NCBI GenBank assembly: GCA_028284345.1
Contig: JANQRY010000008.1
Coordinates: 836,790 to 900,789 of the forward strand
Source of the DNA: Hyphococcus sp.
Lineage (GTDB): Bacteria > Pseudomonadota > Alphaproteobacteria > Caulobacterales > Parvularculaceae
Direction of reading: 5' to 3'
DNA length: 64,000 bases
The translations under genes were made by a program, and so were the position numbers. This document shows, piece by piece, positions 1 to 8,869 of the stretch. Under the pieces are notes generated by a model that did no database searches, was not told the DNA's origin, and saw only the letters and a list, made by a program, of their open reading frames with translations. Within the stretch, counting starts at the first letter, position 1, and every line of letters begins with the position of its first letter.

Positions 1-143
1 ACGGCGAAAGCGCGGACGTTGCGGTTGTTCCGGCCAAAGCCGCGGGCCGCAAATGCGAGCGCTGCTGGCGTATCCTGCCCGAAGTCGGCAATGTTCCGGG
101 TCATGACGATCTTTGCCATCGCTGCGCCGGCGTCGTTTCGTGA
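1..143 (+). CDS. ileS: Isoleucyl-tRNA synthetase, C-terminal end (partial)
   Basis: Only the last 46 codons are inside the window; the gene begins before base 1. The reading frame starting at base 3 encodes a C-terminal zinc-finger with two Cys pairs (CERC and, 19 residues on, CHRC), followed by GVVS and a TGA stop. This is the FPG/IleRS-type zinc knuckle that ends bacterial isoleucyl-tRNA synthetases, where it helps tRNA binding. The stop codon overlaps the proposed GTG start of lspA (GTGA), and ileS-lspA is a widely conserved gene pair, which supports the call. The catalytic domains cannot be assessed. Confidence 0.85.
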   Translation, partial: GESADVAVVPAKAAGRKCERCWRILPEVGNVPGHDDLCHRCAGVVS

Positions 144-667
144 GTCCGGTCGCCCAATATGCGGCGCGGGCGCGCGACTGGTGGACGACGGCGCGCGCCA
201 ATCCGCTGTTCTGGAAAGGCGGGCTCGCCGCTATCGCCATCGCCGCCCTCGATCAACTGACGAAATACTGGATCGTTCATCAGGTGCGGCTGCCGGAGAA
301 AGGCAAGATCGAGATCTCCGCGATTTTCGACCTCACCTATGTGCAGAATTACGGCGCCAGCTTCGGCATGCTGTCCGGCCTGCGCTGGCCGCTGGCGCTG
401 CTGTCGACGGTGATCGCTATTGCGCTCCTCTACTGGCTCGGCGGCCTGAAGCGCGCCATCGCCGCGACCGGCGTCGCCTTTGTCGTCGGCGGCGCGCTGG
501 GCAATCTCTATGACCGGCTCGCCTATGGCTATGTGGTCGATTTTTTCGATTTTTCCGGGCTCTATTTCCCCTGGGTGTTCAATATCGCCGACGCCTCGAT
601 CAATGTGGGCATCGCTTTCATCCTTCTCGACGCCTGGCTGACGCGGGATAAAAAACCGGCCGGGTAA
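140..667 (+). CDS. lspA: Lipoprotein signal peptidase II
   Basis: Inner-membrane aspartyl protease that removes the signal peptide from diacylglyceryl-modified prolipoproteins. About 175 residues, normal for the family, with four predicted membrane segments (roughly residues 27-48, 75-100, 108-124 and 150-168). The catalytic aspartates are visible as D125 in GNLYDR and D151 in FNIADASI. I chose the GTG at 140 because it overlaps the ileS stop (GTGA) and gives a normal length; a TTG at 113 would add nine Arg-rich residues. The gene is probably co-transcribed with ileS. A lipoprotein gene follows, so a substrate lies next door. Confidence 0.93.
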   Translation: MSPVAQYAARARDWWTTARANPLFWKGGLAAIAIAALDQLTKYWIVHQVRLPEKGKIEISAIFDLTYVQNYGASFGMLSGLRWPLALLSTVIAIALLYWLGGLKRAIAATGVAFVVGGALGNLYDRLAYGYVVDFFDFSGLYFPWVFNIADASINVGIAFILLDAWLTRDKKPAG

Positions 668-670
668 AAC

Positions 671-691
671 GGCCCGCCGCGCCGGGCCTTT
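671..691 (+). terminator. Possible weak intrinsic terminator after lspA
   Basis: A GC-only stem of six pairs (GGCCCG / CGGGCC, loop ccgcgc) begins three bases after the lspA stop and is followed by only three T residues. The stem is strong but the T tract is short, so it may be a pause or processing site rather than a full terminator. Confidence 0.3.
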
Positions 692-755
692 GCCTCGTGC
701 CGGGCGGGCGCTATAAGGCGGGTTCCCTTGGGGGCGCGCGATGTGGAGTGAAACG

Positions 756-1316
756 ATGACGAACGGTTCCAGATTCCTGTCTTTGGCGCTTCTCGCAGGG
801 CTCGGCCTCGCCGCCTCCGGCTGCGGCATCGGCAAGGCCCTTGGCAACAACAAGAACGCTCCTGATGAGTTCGCCATCGCCACCAAGGCGCCGCTGGTGG
901 TGCCGCCGGACTACGCGCTCCTGCCGCCGAAACCGGGCGAATCGCGCCCGCAGGAACTCTCCCCGTCCGAGCGCGCCCGCGAGGTGCTGTTGGGCGATCC
1001 GACCGCCGCGCCGCCGACGGAAGGCGAGCAGTATCTTTTGCGCAAGGCCGGCGCCCTCAACGCCGATTCCAACATTCGCAATATCCTGAACGCCGAGGGC
1101 GGGTCCCGTGGGGAAAAAGACCGCTCCCTCGCCAATCAACTGATCTTCTGGGACTTCATCGGCGGCGACATCGATGATTCGGCCGCGCCCCTGCGCGTCG
1201 ACAATCCGGAAGAATGGCTCGCCGAACGCGAACGCCGCATCAAGACGGTGGTCGGCGAAGAGGGCCAGGTCGAGATCAAGAAGTCGAAAACGCTGAACCT
1301 GCCCGGCGTTTTCTAA
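756..1316 (+). CDS. DUF3035 lipoprotein, BamF-like outer-membrane assembly subunit
   Basis: A 186-residue predicted lipoprotein. The N-terminus is a short basic region, a hydrophobic stretch and a lipobox (LAASGC, Cys near residue 23), so it should be processed by the neighbouring LspA. The mature part is soluble and Pro-rich at first (VVPPDYALLPPKPGE), which is the hallmark of DUF3035. In Caulobacter this family is a component of the BAM complex (BamF); assignment here is by family resemblance. ATG 756 is preceded by GGAG seven bases upstream; ATG 741 is an in-frame alternative. The lspA - DUF3035 order recurs in alphaproteobacteria. Confidence 0.8.
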   Translation: MTNGSRFLSLALLAGLGLAASGCGIGKALGNNKNAPDEFAIATKAPLVVPPDYALLPPKPGESRPQELSPSERAREVLLGDPTAAPPTEGEQYLLRKAGALNADSNIRNILNAEGGSRGEKDRSLANQLIFWDFIGGDIDDSAAPLRVDNPEEWLAERERRIKTVVGEEGQVEIKKSKTLNLPGVF

Positions 1317-1371
1317 CGAGCTTCTTTTCCCCAGCGGTTTCATACCCGCGTCCCGGGCGCGATAATGCCCC

Positions 1372-3234
1372 ATGGCGAATCAGGCCGCAAAAACACGAGA
1401 CTCTGCACCGACGATCCGGCGCCTGCCGCCCGGGGCCGTAAACCGCATCGCCGCCGGCGAAGTGATCGAGCGCCCGGCCGCCGTCATCAAGGAACTGGTT
1501 GAAAACGCGCTCGACGCCGGCGCGGCCCGCATCGACATCGAAATCGAGCGCGGCGGCAAGACGCGCATGGTCGTCACCGACGATGGCTGCGGCATGAGCG
1601 CGGAAGACCTTGTCCTTGCGGTCGAACGCCATGCGACGTCGAAACTCGCCCCCGGCGCCGATGGCGATTACGACCTCACCAACATTGCGACCATGGGCTT
1701 TCGCGGCGAGGCGCTACCCTCCATCGGGGCCGTGGCGCGGCTTTCCATGATTTCGCGCACGGGCGACGGCGGCGGGGCCTGGCGGCTCGACGTCGAAGGC
1801 GGCGCGATATCGGAACCCGCGCCGGCGGGCTTTGGCGGAACCGGCGCGCGCATCGAAGTGCGCGATCTTTTTTATGCGACGCCGGCGCGCCTCAAATTCC
1901 TGAAATCCGATCAGGCGGAAACCGCCGCCATCGGCGAGGCCGTGCGCCGTCTCGCTATGGCTCGGCCCGATGTGGCGTTTTCCCTGACCTCGTCGGGACG
2001 GAAAATGCTCAACCTAGCGGCGGAAGCGCCGGGGGAGGCGGGGCGCCTTGCGCGCCTTGCGGCGATCATGGGCCGCGATTTCGGCGACAACGCCATCGCC
2101 GTCGATGCGACCCGTGAGGGCGCGCGGGTTTCCGGTTTCGCCGGCCTGCCCACTTACAATCGCGGCCTGCCGGACAAGCAGTATCTGTTCGTGAACGGAC
2201 GGCCCGTGCGCGACAAGCTGATCGTCGGCGCCGTGCGCGCGGCCTATGCGGATTTTCTGAGCAAGGACCGGCACCCGGCTGTGGCGCTCTTTCTCGACCT
2301 GCCGCCGCGGGAGGTCGACGTCAACGTGCATCCCGCCAAGACGGAGGTGCGCTTCCGCGACGCCGGGATGATCCGCGGGCTCCTCGTCGGCGCGCTTCGC
2401 CATGCCCTCGCCGAGGCGGGCCATCGCGCCTCGACGACGACCAGCGCCTATGCGCTGGGGCGCATGGCGCCGGAAGGCGGCGCGGCGCCCGCTTATCAAT
2501 CTGTCGCCCGCGCCAACCCCTTTCGCGATTTTCATGCTCCTCGGGGCGGCCTTGATGATCGCGCGCGCGCCTTTGAAGGAACGCAGGCTCCGAGCGTGAG
2601 GGAGAACGCCTCAGGTCGAAGCGACGATCCGCAGACGGACCAAGAGGAGCGCGATTATCCGCTGGGCGCGGCGCGGGCGCAGCTTCATGAAACCTATATT
2701 GTCGCGCAGACCGCCGACGGCCTCGTGATCGTCGATCAGCATGCGGCCCATGAGCGCCTTGTCTATGAACGCATGAAAGCCCGTCTCGTCGAGGGCCGCG
2801 TCGCCGGGCAGGGCCTGTTGATCCCGGAGGTCGTCGAACTCACGGGTGAAGAAACTGCGCGCCTTGAGCCGCGCTTTGCTGAATTCGCGGAACTCGGCCT
2901 CGTCATGGAGCGCTTTGGCGAGGATGCGGTGATGGTGCGCGAAACGCCGGCGCTCCTCGGCGAGGTTAATGTGAAGGGCCTCGTGCAGTCTCTCGCCGAC
3001 GACCTCGCCAGCATTGGCGAGAGTCTCACGCTCAAGGAGAAGCTCGAAGAGGTGTGTTCGTCCATGGCGTGTCACGGCTCGGTGCGTTCGGGACGCCGGC
3101 TCAATGGCGATGAAATGAACGCGCTATTGCGCCAGATGGAGGCGACGCCCCATTCCGGCCAGTGCAATCACGGCCGCCCCACCTATGTAGAGCTAAAGCT
3201 CGCCGACATTGAGCGGTTGTTTGGAAGGCGGTGA
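1372..3234 (+). CDS. mutL: DNA mismatch repair protein MutL
   Basis: GHKL-ATPase that links MutS mismatch recognition to strand removal. N-terminal ATPase motifs are intact: E41 in [12 protein letters not shown]70 in DDGCGM and a [10 protein letters not shown] motif around residue 105. The C-terminal dimerisation domain has the metal-binding endonuclease motif DQHA-xx-E-xxxx-E at residues 455-466, plus ACHGSVR (about 566) and CNHGRP (about 598; CPHGRP is usual). So this is a nicking MutL, as expected in bacteria without MutH. Length is 620 residues, with a variable linker around 350-430. The next gene starts three bases after its stop. Confidence 0.96.
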   Translation: MANQAAKTRDSAPTIRRLPPGAVNRIAAGEVIERPAAVIKELVENALDAGAARIDIEIERGGKTRMVVTDDGCGMSAEDLVLAVERHATSKLAPGADGDYDLTNIATMGFRGEALPSIGAVARLSMISRTGDGGGAWRLDVEGGAISEPAPAGFGGTGARIEVRDLFYATPARLKFLKSDQAETAAIGEAVRRLAMARPDVAFSLTSSGRKMLNLAAEAPGEAGRLARLAAIMGRDFGDNAIAVDATREGARVSGFAGLPTYNRGLPDKQYLFVNGRPVRDKLIVGAVRAAYADFLSKDRHPAVALFLDLPPREVDVNVHPAKTEVRFRDAGMIRGLLVGALRHALAEAGHRASTTTSAYALGRMAPEGGAAPAYQSVARANPFRDFHAPRGGLDDRARAFEGTQAPSVRENASGRSDDPQTDQEERDYPLGAARAQLHETYIVAQTADGLVIVDQHAAHERLVYERMKARLVEGRVAGQGLLIPEVVELTGEETARLEPRFAEFAELGLVMERFGEDAVMVRETPALLGEVNVKGLVQSLADDLASIGESLTLKEKLEEVCSSMACHGSVRSGRRLNGDEMNALLRQMEATPHSGQCNHGRPTYVELKLADIERLFGRR

Positions 3235-3237
3235 TCC

Positions 3238-3921
3238 ATGAGCGAGAAGGACTTTACGCCGCTTGCCGAGCTTGGCGATTTCATCGCCCGCGCCGACGAG
3301 GAGATGGAAGCCCGCGCGGCGGCGTTTTTCGAGGACATAAAGCGGCGCCACACGGTGCGCGAATTTTCCGATGCGCCGGTGCCGCAAAGCGTCATGGAAA
3401 GCTGCATCGCCGCGGCGGGCCGGGCGCCGTCGGGCGCCAATCACCAGCCCTGGCATTTCTGCCTCGTCGGCGATGCCAAAACAAAGGCGCAAATTCGCGC
3501 CGCCGCGGAGGCCGAGGAAAAGGCGTTTTACGAAGGCCGCGCCGGCGAAGAGTGGCTCGACGCCCTCGATCCGCTGGGCACCGATGAACACAAGCCGTTT
3601 CTTGAAACCGCGCCGTGGCTGATCGCCGTCTTCGCTCAGCGCCGCGGCGGCGTCCATGCGGGCGACGACAAGAAAAATTACTACATCAATGAAAGCGTCG
3701 GCATCGCCTGCGGGTTCCTGATCGCGGCCCTGCACCATGCGGGGCTCGCGACCCTCACCCATACGCCGAAACCGATGACGTTTCTCAACGAAAAGCTCGC
3801 CCGCCCGTCGACGGAGAAGCCGTATCTCCTGATTGTCGCCGGCAAGCCGGCCGGGGATGCAATGATCCCCGATCACGCCCTGATCAAAAAACCGCTTGAG
3901 GAAATCCTGACGGTTTTCTGA
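3238..3921 (+). CDS. Nitroreductase-fold flavoprotein, iodotyrosine deiodinase-like
   Basis: A 227-residue member of the FMN nitroreductase superfamily. The N-terminal RRHTVREFSDAPVP and APSGANHQPWHF stretches are the FMN phosphate and ring contacts. The whole protein follows animal iodotyrosine deiodinase (IYD), including NESVGIACGFLIAALHHAGL and a C-terminal KKPLEEILTVF. The three lid residues that hold the substrate zwitterion in human IYD (Glu157, Tyr161, Lys182) align with E94, Y98 and K119 at the same spacing (4 and 21). Reductive dehalogenation of halotyrosine is therefore the best guess, though bacterial substrates are uncertain. No membrane anchor. It follows mutL by three bases, so it is probably co-transcribed. 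Confidence 0.85.
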   Translation: MSEKDFTPLAELGDFIARADEEMEARAAAFFEDIKRRHTVREFSDAPVPQSVMESCIAAAGRAPSGANHQPWHFCLVGDAKTKAQIRAAAEAEEKAFYEGRAGEEWLDALDPLGTDEHKPFLETAPWLIAVFAQRRGGVHAGDDKKNYYINESVGIACGFLIAALHHAGLATLTHTPKPMTFLNEKLARPSTEKPYLLIVAGKPAGDAMIPDHALIKKPLEEILTVF

Positions 3922-4048
3922 ACGCCGGGAAAAATCCGCCTTTGCCCCCGCCGCAAATCACCCTAGCGATTCGCTTTAGGAGAGGTTCGACGGGCGTCCC
4001 CGCATCGGTTCGCTAAAGGGCGCGCGCAGCAATAAAGGGGCGACAACT

Positions 4049-4456
4049 ATGGGCGTCATCAACGAGTTCAAGGAATTCGCCGTCAAGGGCAACATGGTCG
4101 ACATGGCCGTTGGCATCATCATCGGCGGGGCCTTCGGCACGATTGTCAAATCTCTGGTCGACGACATCATCATGCCGCCGATTGGCCTCGCGCTCGGCGG
4201 CATCGACTTTTCCGACATCGTCCTGACGCTGAAGGAAGCGACGGCGGATGCGGACGCCGTCACCATGAATATCGGCTCCTTCATCAACAACGTGATTTCC
4301 TTCCTGATCGTCGCCTGGGCCGTCTTCATTCTCGTCAAGGGCATGAACAGCATGAAGAAAAAGGCCGAAGAAGCGCCCGCCGAACCGGCGGCACCGCCGA
4401 AGGAGCAAGTCCTTCTTGAAGAAATCCGCGACGCTATCAAGGCGCGCGGGGTCTAA
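4049..4456 (+). CDS. mscL: Large-conductance mechanosensitive channel
   Basis: Pentameric inner-membrane channel that opens under hypo-osmotic shock. At 135 residues it has family length. The N-terminal amphipathic helix and first membrane segment (MGVINEFKEFAVKGNMVDMA, then VGIIIGGAFGTIVKSLVDD) match MscL closely. A periplasmic loop follows, then a second membrane segment (about residues 75-98) and a charged cytoplasmic helix bearing KKKAEEAP. It is monocistronic, ending in a strong bidirectional terminator. Confidence 0.97.
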   Translation: MGVINEFKEFAVKGNMVDMAVGIIIGGAFGTIVKSLVDDIIMPPIGLALGGIDFSDIVLTLKEATADADAVTMNIGSFINNVISFLIVAWAVFILVKGMNSMKKKAEEAPAEPAAPPKEQVLLEEIRDAIKARGV

Positions 4457-4475
4457 CTACCCCACCCCAGTGAGT

Positions 4476-4514
4476 AAAAAACCCGGCTGCTTAAAAGAGC
4501 AGCCGGGTTTTTTT
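4476..4514. terminator. Bidirectional intrinsic terminator
   Basis: A perfect 9-bp stem (CCCGGCTGC at 4482-4490, GCAGCCGGG at 4499-4507) with an 8-base loop is flanked by six A on the left and seven T on the right. It serves mscL on the plus strand and the convergent methyltransferase gene on the minus strand. Confidence 0.92.
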
Positions 4515-5154
4515 ATGCCCTCGCCGTCGGGTCTTCCCGCCACAGGCAACTCAATTCGATCCCGAGGCCGACGGGCAGGAGCACCGTTTGCAGATCGGGC
4601 TTGGCCGCGACCGCGGCGCGGTATGTCGCCGCCTTGTCCCTGTAGGATTCAGGAAACAGCATATTATCCGCAGCGATGATCGCATTGTCATTGAGCTTGG
4701 GGTAGACGCGTTCAAGGCAGGGAACGTAAAGGTCTTTCCACAGATCAATCAGCACGAAGTCGATGGCCTGATCAAACTCTTCCAAGAGCGCGACCGCGTC
4801 GCCGAGGCGCCAATCCACATGCTTGGCCAGCCCGGCCTCGCCAAGCTCCTTTTGCGCGTAAGCGACTTTCTTGTCGGACAGTTCGAAACTGTAAACCGTT
4901 CCGCCCGTGGCGCGGGCCGCGTCGGCCAGAAACAGCGTTGAAAACCCGTAAGAGCCGCCTAGCTCGACAATGACTTTCGCCTCGCGCGCGACAATGAGCG
5001 CATGCAAGAGGCGCGCCGCCTCTTCGCCGATGGGAAGCAGGAAATCGTCGATGCGCGCCTGGACTTTTTCCAGCCCTTCGCGCTCCTGTTCGGCGCTTTC
5101 GGCCTTGGCGCGGTCAGCGTATCGGGCGAATACTTTATCAAAGGCGGCGTTCAC
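4513..5154 (-). CDS. Class I SAM-dependent O-methyltransferase
   Basis: 213-residue cytosolic methyltransferase of the CCoAOMT/O-methyltransferase-3 type. SAM motif I is VIVELGGSYGFSTLFLA, followed by an acidic ribose contact (YSFELSDKK) and a post-I motif (VDWRLGDAVALLEE). The active-site strand is DFVLIDLWKDLY, with AADNML later, resembling the metal-binding loop of this group. Substrate unknown. The GTG start at 5154 has AGGAGA five bases upstream; reading further upstream gives Arg-rich, implausible sequence. Transcribed divergently from lepA and convergent with mscL. Confidence 0.8.
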   Translation of the reverse strand: MNAAFDKVFARYADRAKAESAEQEREGLEKVQARIDDFLLPIGEEAARLLHALIVAREAKVIVELGGSYGFSTLFLADAARATGGTVYSFELSDKKVAYAQKELGEAGLAKHVDWRLGDAVALLEEFDQAIDFVLIDLWKDLYVPCLERVYPKLNDNAIIAADNMLFPESYRDKAATYRAAVAAKPDLQTVLLPVGLGIELSCLWREDPTARA

Positions 5155-5323
5155 GGGCGTCTCCTGAAATCTTGAAATGTTGCGCGCCGACAGCATGACG
5201 AGACGCGCCCGCGCCGTCCAGTCCAACCGGGCCGATGCGCGGGGCGCGCTCAATGCACTGGCGCACTGTTGTCGGGCCCCATGGGCCCGGCTATATCCCC
5301 CGCATTCGCCAGCCAGTTCAGTT

Positions 5324-7123
5324 ATGACCCCGCTTAAGAACATCCGCAATTTCTCCATCGTCGCCCATATCGACCATGGGAAGTCGACGTTGGCCGACCG
5401 GCTCATTCAGGAGACGGGCGGGCTTTCGGACCGCGAGATGAAGGAACAGGTGCTCGACTCCATGGAGCTTGAGCGCGAGCGGGGGATCACCATCAAGGCC
5501 CAGACCGTGCGGCTCAATTACAAGGCCGCAGACGGCGAGGCTTACGTCCTCAACCTGATCGACACGCCGGGCCATGTGGACTTCACCTACGAGGTGTCGC
5601 GCTCGCTTTCCGCCTGCGAAGGCGCGCTTCTCGTCGTCGACGCAAGCCAGGGCGTTGAGGCCCAGACGCTCGCTAATGTCTATCAGGCGATCGACGTCGA
5701 CCTCGAAATCGTTTCCGTGCTCAACAAGATCGACCTGCCGGCGGCGGAGCCGGATCGGGTGAAAGCGCAGATCGAGGACGTGATCGGGCTCGATGCTGCG
5801 GACGCCATCGAAATCTCGGCCAAGACCGGCGTCGGCGTCGCCGACGTCCTCGAAGCGATCGTGACAAAACTGCCGGCGCCCGAGGGCGACCGGGACGCGC
5901 CTTTGAAAGCGCTGCTCGTTGACTCATGGTACGATCCCTATCTTGGCGTTGTCGTCCTCGTGCGCGTTCATGACGGCGTTCTCCAAAAGGGCATGCGCGT
6001 GCGCATGATGTCGTCCGGCGCCGTACACACGGTCGATCACGTCGGGGTTTCGCTGCCGAAGAAAACGCCGGTGGACGCCCTCGGGCCCGGCGAGATCGGC
6101 TACCTCACCGCCTCGATCAAGGAAGTCGCCGACACGAATGTGGGCGACACCATCACCGACGATAAACGCCCGACCGACAACCCGCTCGCCGGCTTTAAAC
6201 CATCCGTACCCGTCGTGTTCTGCGGCATCTTTCCCGTCGACGCGGCGGACTTTGAGGATCTGCGCGAGGCCATGGGCAAGTTGCGCCTCAATGATGCGAG
6301 CTTTGAGTTCGAGATGGAGACGTCCGCGGCCCTCGGCTTCGGCTTTCGCTGCGGGTTTTTGGGGCTCCTGCATCTTGAGATCATCCGCGAACGGTTGGAG
6401 CGCGAGTTCGATCTCGATCTCATCACCACGGCGCCGAGCGTCATCTATCACGTGCATCTGACCGACGGCGCCATGGTCGAAATGCACAACCCGGCGGATA
6501 TGCCCGACCCGGTGCGCATCGATCACATGGAAGAGCCGTGGATCAAGGCGACGATCATGACGCCGGACGAGTATCTCGGCGGCATTTTAAAGCTTTGCGA
6601 AGAACGCCGGGGAAGCCAGGTCGATCTCACCTATGCGGGCGCCCGCGCCATGGTCGTCTATGAATTGCCGCTCAACGAAGTGGTGTTTGATTTCTATGAC
6701 CGGCTGAAATCGGTGTCGAAGGGTTACGCGTCTTTCGACTACCAACTCTTGGACTATCGCGCCGGCGACCTCGTCAAGATGCAGATCCTCGTCAATGACG
6801 AGCCGGTGGACGCCCTCTCAATCATCGTCCACCGCGATAAGGCCCAGTCGCGCGGCCGCGCCATGTGCGAGAAGCTGAAAGACCTGATCCCGCGGCACAT
6901 GTTCAAGATCCCCGTACAGGCGGCCATCGGCGGTCGCATCATTGCGCGGGAAACCATCGCGGCGCTCCGCAAAGACGTTACGGCCAAATGTTACGGCGGC
7001 GACGCCACGCGCAAGCGCAAGCTCTTAGAAAAACAAAAAGAGGGGAAGAAAAAGATGCGCCAGTTCGGCAAAGTCGAAATCCCCCAGGAAGCGTTTATCA
7101 AGGCGCTGAAGATCGACAGCTGA
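5324..7123 (+). CDS. lepA: Elongation factor 4 (LepA), ribosome-associated GTPase
   Basis: Translational GTPase that acts on the ribosome during initiation and elongation. G-domain motifs are intact: AHIDHGKST (P-loop), DTPGHVDF and NKID. An EF-G-like domain II and the LepA-specific C-terminal domain follow, with the Lys/Arg-rich tail [18 protein letters not shown]. From ATG 5324 the product is 599 residues, exactly family length. In-frame codons upstream to 5177 exist but encode non-conserved Arg/Ala-rich sequence. The intergenic space with the divergent methyltransferase gene (5155-5323) should hold both promoters. Confidence 0.97.
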   Translation: MTPLKNIRNFSIVAHIDHGKSTLADRLIQETGGLSDREMKEQVLDSMELERERGITIKAQTVRLNYKAADGEAYVLNLIDTPGHVDFTYEVSRSLSACEGALLVVDASQGVEAQTLANVYQAIDVDLEIVSVLNKIDLPAAEPDRVKAQIEDVIGLDAADAIEISAKTGVGVADVLEAIVTKLPAPEGDRDAPLKALLVDSWYDPYLGVVVLVRVHDGVLQKGMRVRMMSSGAVHTVDHVGVSLPKKTPVDALGPGEIGYLTASIKEVADTNVGDTITDDKRPTDNPLAGFKPSVPVVFCGIFPVDAADFEDLREAMGKLRLNDASFEFEMETSAALGFGFRCGFLGLLHLEIIRERLEREFDLDLITTAPSVIYHVHLTDGAMVEMHNPADMPDPVRIDHMEEPWIKATIMTPDEYLGGILKLCEERRGSQVDLTYAGARAMVVYELPLNEVVFDFYDRLKSVSKGYASFDYQLLDYRAGDLVKMQILVNDEPVDALSIIVHRDKAQSRGRAMCEKLKDLIPRHMFKIPVQAAIGGRIIARETIAALRKDVTAKCYGGDATRKRKLLEKQKEGKKKMRQFGKVEIPQEAFIKALKIDS

Positions 7124-7191
7124 CTATACGACTTTTTGTCTTCAACATTATTTTGGTGTAGCGTCTGTCCGAAGTCATCGGATTGGGCGCG

Positions 7192-8223
7192 ATGCGAATC
7201 GTTTTGGCCGCCGCGACGGCGTTTCTCGCTTTATCATTTAATGCGGCGCTGGCTGAAGATGTGCCTGCGGACCCGAAGAGCAAGGTTCCACCTGCTTATC
7301 CCACATCATGTTATCCTGAGGATAGCGTTTCTGCGGAGCAACATCGCGTCGATGTCGCTTTTGAAATTGGCGCCAACGGGCTTACTGAAAATGTTCGGAT
7401 TATGCAGTCCACCGACGCATGTTTCGAGGAGGTTTCGCTCGCAGCGGTGCGTTCATGGGTCTATGAGCCGCGTCGCGTTAATAGTCGCGCGCGCCGACAA
7501 GAAGACATGGAAGCAACCTTCATTTTTGACTTCATTCTGGCCGAAGACCCGGCCGGCGTCGACGAACCGGAGGTGAAAACCGATGCACGTGCTCTCGTCT
7601 TTGATGCGCGCCCAGCAAAGAGAGTGCCGCCGCGATTCCCTGACAAATGTCAGAGTCGGGCCCATCGCGAAGAAATCGTTGTTCTTGAATTTAGCGTTGA
7701 TAAGAACGGCGATACGAAGAACGTAATAGTGATTGATTCCACTAATGATTGCTTTGACAGGGCAGCCAGGCAATCGGTGCGCCAATGGAAATACGAACCA
7801 AAAACAATCGATGGCGAACCGGTAGAGCGAAACGGCGTTCGCGTAGAGATCAAGTTTATCCTTGAGGGCGCGGGCCGGGTCCGGCCGGAGAACGTTATTC
7901 GACGTTCTGTAGCGTCGCGCTTGAATAAGGCGCGCCACAGACTTCAAAAAAAAGATGATCCGGTTGAGGTGCTTCAGGACCTGGCTGAATTTGAAGCCAA
8001 ATATGGGGACGGACTGTCGCCTGCAGAGCTTGCCGAATTTCATCGCATACGCGGTTTGGCGCGTTTGGACGCAAAGGATTACCAGGGCGCGTTGGACGAC
8101 TTTTATGTCGTACAACGAGAAGGGTCCATTGAAGCCGCCGAAAGTGTTAGCGTTATTGTTGCGGAGCTTGAAAAAGGGCTCGGCGTCGTGAACAAAGAAT
8201 TGCCGGGCGAGGACGAAAATTAG
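7192..8223 (+). CDS. Secreted protein with two tandem TonB C-terminal-type domains
   Basis: 343 residues with a Sec signal peptide (cleavage near AALA-ED, residue 21). Two repeats of the TonB C-terminal fold follow, at about 33-112 and 142-228. Each has the family pattern of PPxxP, then a strand with G-x-T/L-x-N-V, then A-x-R-x-W-x-Y-E-P. Each repeat carries one Cys pair (C40/C77 and C153/C187), suggesting intradomain disulfides in the periplasm. The last 100 residues are helical. There is no membrane anchor and no exbB or exbD nearby, so it is not a classical energy transducer. Base composition looks lower in GC than flanking genes. ATG 7192 was preferred to TTG 7183. Confidence 0.75.
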   Translation: MRIVLAAATAFLALSFNAALAEDVPADPKSKVPPAYPTSCYPEDSVSAEQHRVDVAFEIGANGLTENVRIMQSTDACFEEVSLAAVRSWVYEPRRVNSRARRQEDMEATFIFDFILAEDPAGVDEPEVKTDARALVFDARPAKRVPPRFPDKCQSRAHREEIVVLEFSVDKNGDTKNVIVIDSTNDCFDRAARQSVRQWKYEPKTIDGEPVERNGVRVEIKFILEGAGRVRPENVIRRSVASRLNKARHRLQKKDDPVEVLQDLAEFEAKYGDGLSPAELAEFHRIRGLARLDAKDYQGALDDFYVVQREGSIEAAESVSVIVAELEKGLGVVNKELPGEDEN

Positions 8224-8356
8224 GCTTACGCCGTTTGATTCAGTCGGCATCCAATTCGTTTCGTAAAGGTCCCTCCGGACATGTAATCGTTTCCATTACT
8301 CACCAGCCCAATTGCCGCTGGCGCTTAACGCCCAAGCAAGGCATGTTCGCGGATTC

Positions 8357-8710
8357 ATGCGCGCATTCTATTTCACTATTGGCGTTGTGCTTGTGCCTAT
8401 CGGCGTTGCGGGCGTGATCCTTCCCGTTTTGCCTGGCGTGCCGTTGTTGATTCTTGCGGCGGCTTGTTTTGCCCGTTCCTCCCCGCGGTTGGAACGGTGG
8501 CTGGTCAATCATCCGTTTCTGGGGCCCGGCATTGTCGCCTGGCGCGAACGCGGCGCCATTTCGCCGAAATCGAAGGCAATCTCGATCACGGTCATGGCGC
8601 TGTCCGGCGTCGCGGCGTTTTATTCGGGCGCGCCGGCGGTGGCAAAAACGATTGCTCTTGCATCGCTCGCCGGCGCCGCCCTGTTTGTCGTCACGCGGCC
8701 GAACCGCTAG
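8357..8710 (+). CDS. DUF454 (YbaN) family membrane protein
   Basis: 117-residue inner-membrane protein. The YbaN signature is clear: GVAGVILPVLPGVPLLILAA, then CFARSSPRLERWLVNHPFLG and a basic KSKAI stretch before two further hydrophobic segments (about 72-110). Function of the family is unknown. ATG 8357 starts exactly where the family does; a TTG at 8312 would add a non-hydrophobic leader. Its TAG stop shares the palindromic CTAG with the stop of the convergent small gene on the other strand. Confidence 0.82.
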   Translation: MRAFYFTIGVVLVPIGVAGVILPVLPGVPLLILAAACFARSSPRLERWLVNHPFLGPGIVAWRERGAISPKSKAISITVMALSGVAAFYSGAPAVAKTIALASLAGAALFVVTRPNR

Positions 8711-8850
8711 CGGGGCAGCCGCCGTTTCGGGACTCTGGCGACGGCCCGGCGCCATTGCGCCCGCTCGCGCTGGCGATGCCAGAGCGAGGCGAGGATCGGC
8801 GCCGCGAGCAGCGCCAGCGCGAGATAGAGCATCAGATCGTCCTGCATCAT
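8707..8850 (-). CDS. Small single-pass membrane protein (47 residues)
   Basis: A short open frame not obviously part of any known family. It encodes MMQDDLMLYLALALLAAPIL, so one membrane helix spans residues 6-22, followed by a strongly basic tail (RQRERAQWRRAVARVPKRR). An AAGGG Shine-Dalgarno sits about seven bases before ATG 8850. It lies 19 bases downstream of the DUF533 gene on the same strand and is likely co-transcribed. The N-out or N-in topology with a basic C-terminal tail would place the tail in the cytoplasm. Confidence 0.55.
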   Translation of the reverse strand: MMQDDLMLYLALALLAAPILASLWHRQRERAQWRRAVARVPKRRLPR

Positions 8851-8869
8851 GGCTTTACCCTTGACGGTC

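Noticed and set aside
101..886. Long minus-strand open frame over lspA and the BamF-like gene
   Set aside because: Rich in Arg, Gly and Pro and antisense to two well-supported genes; it is the mirror of GC-rich codon use.
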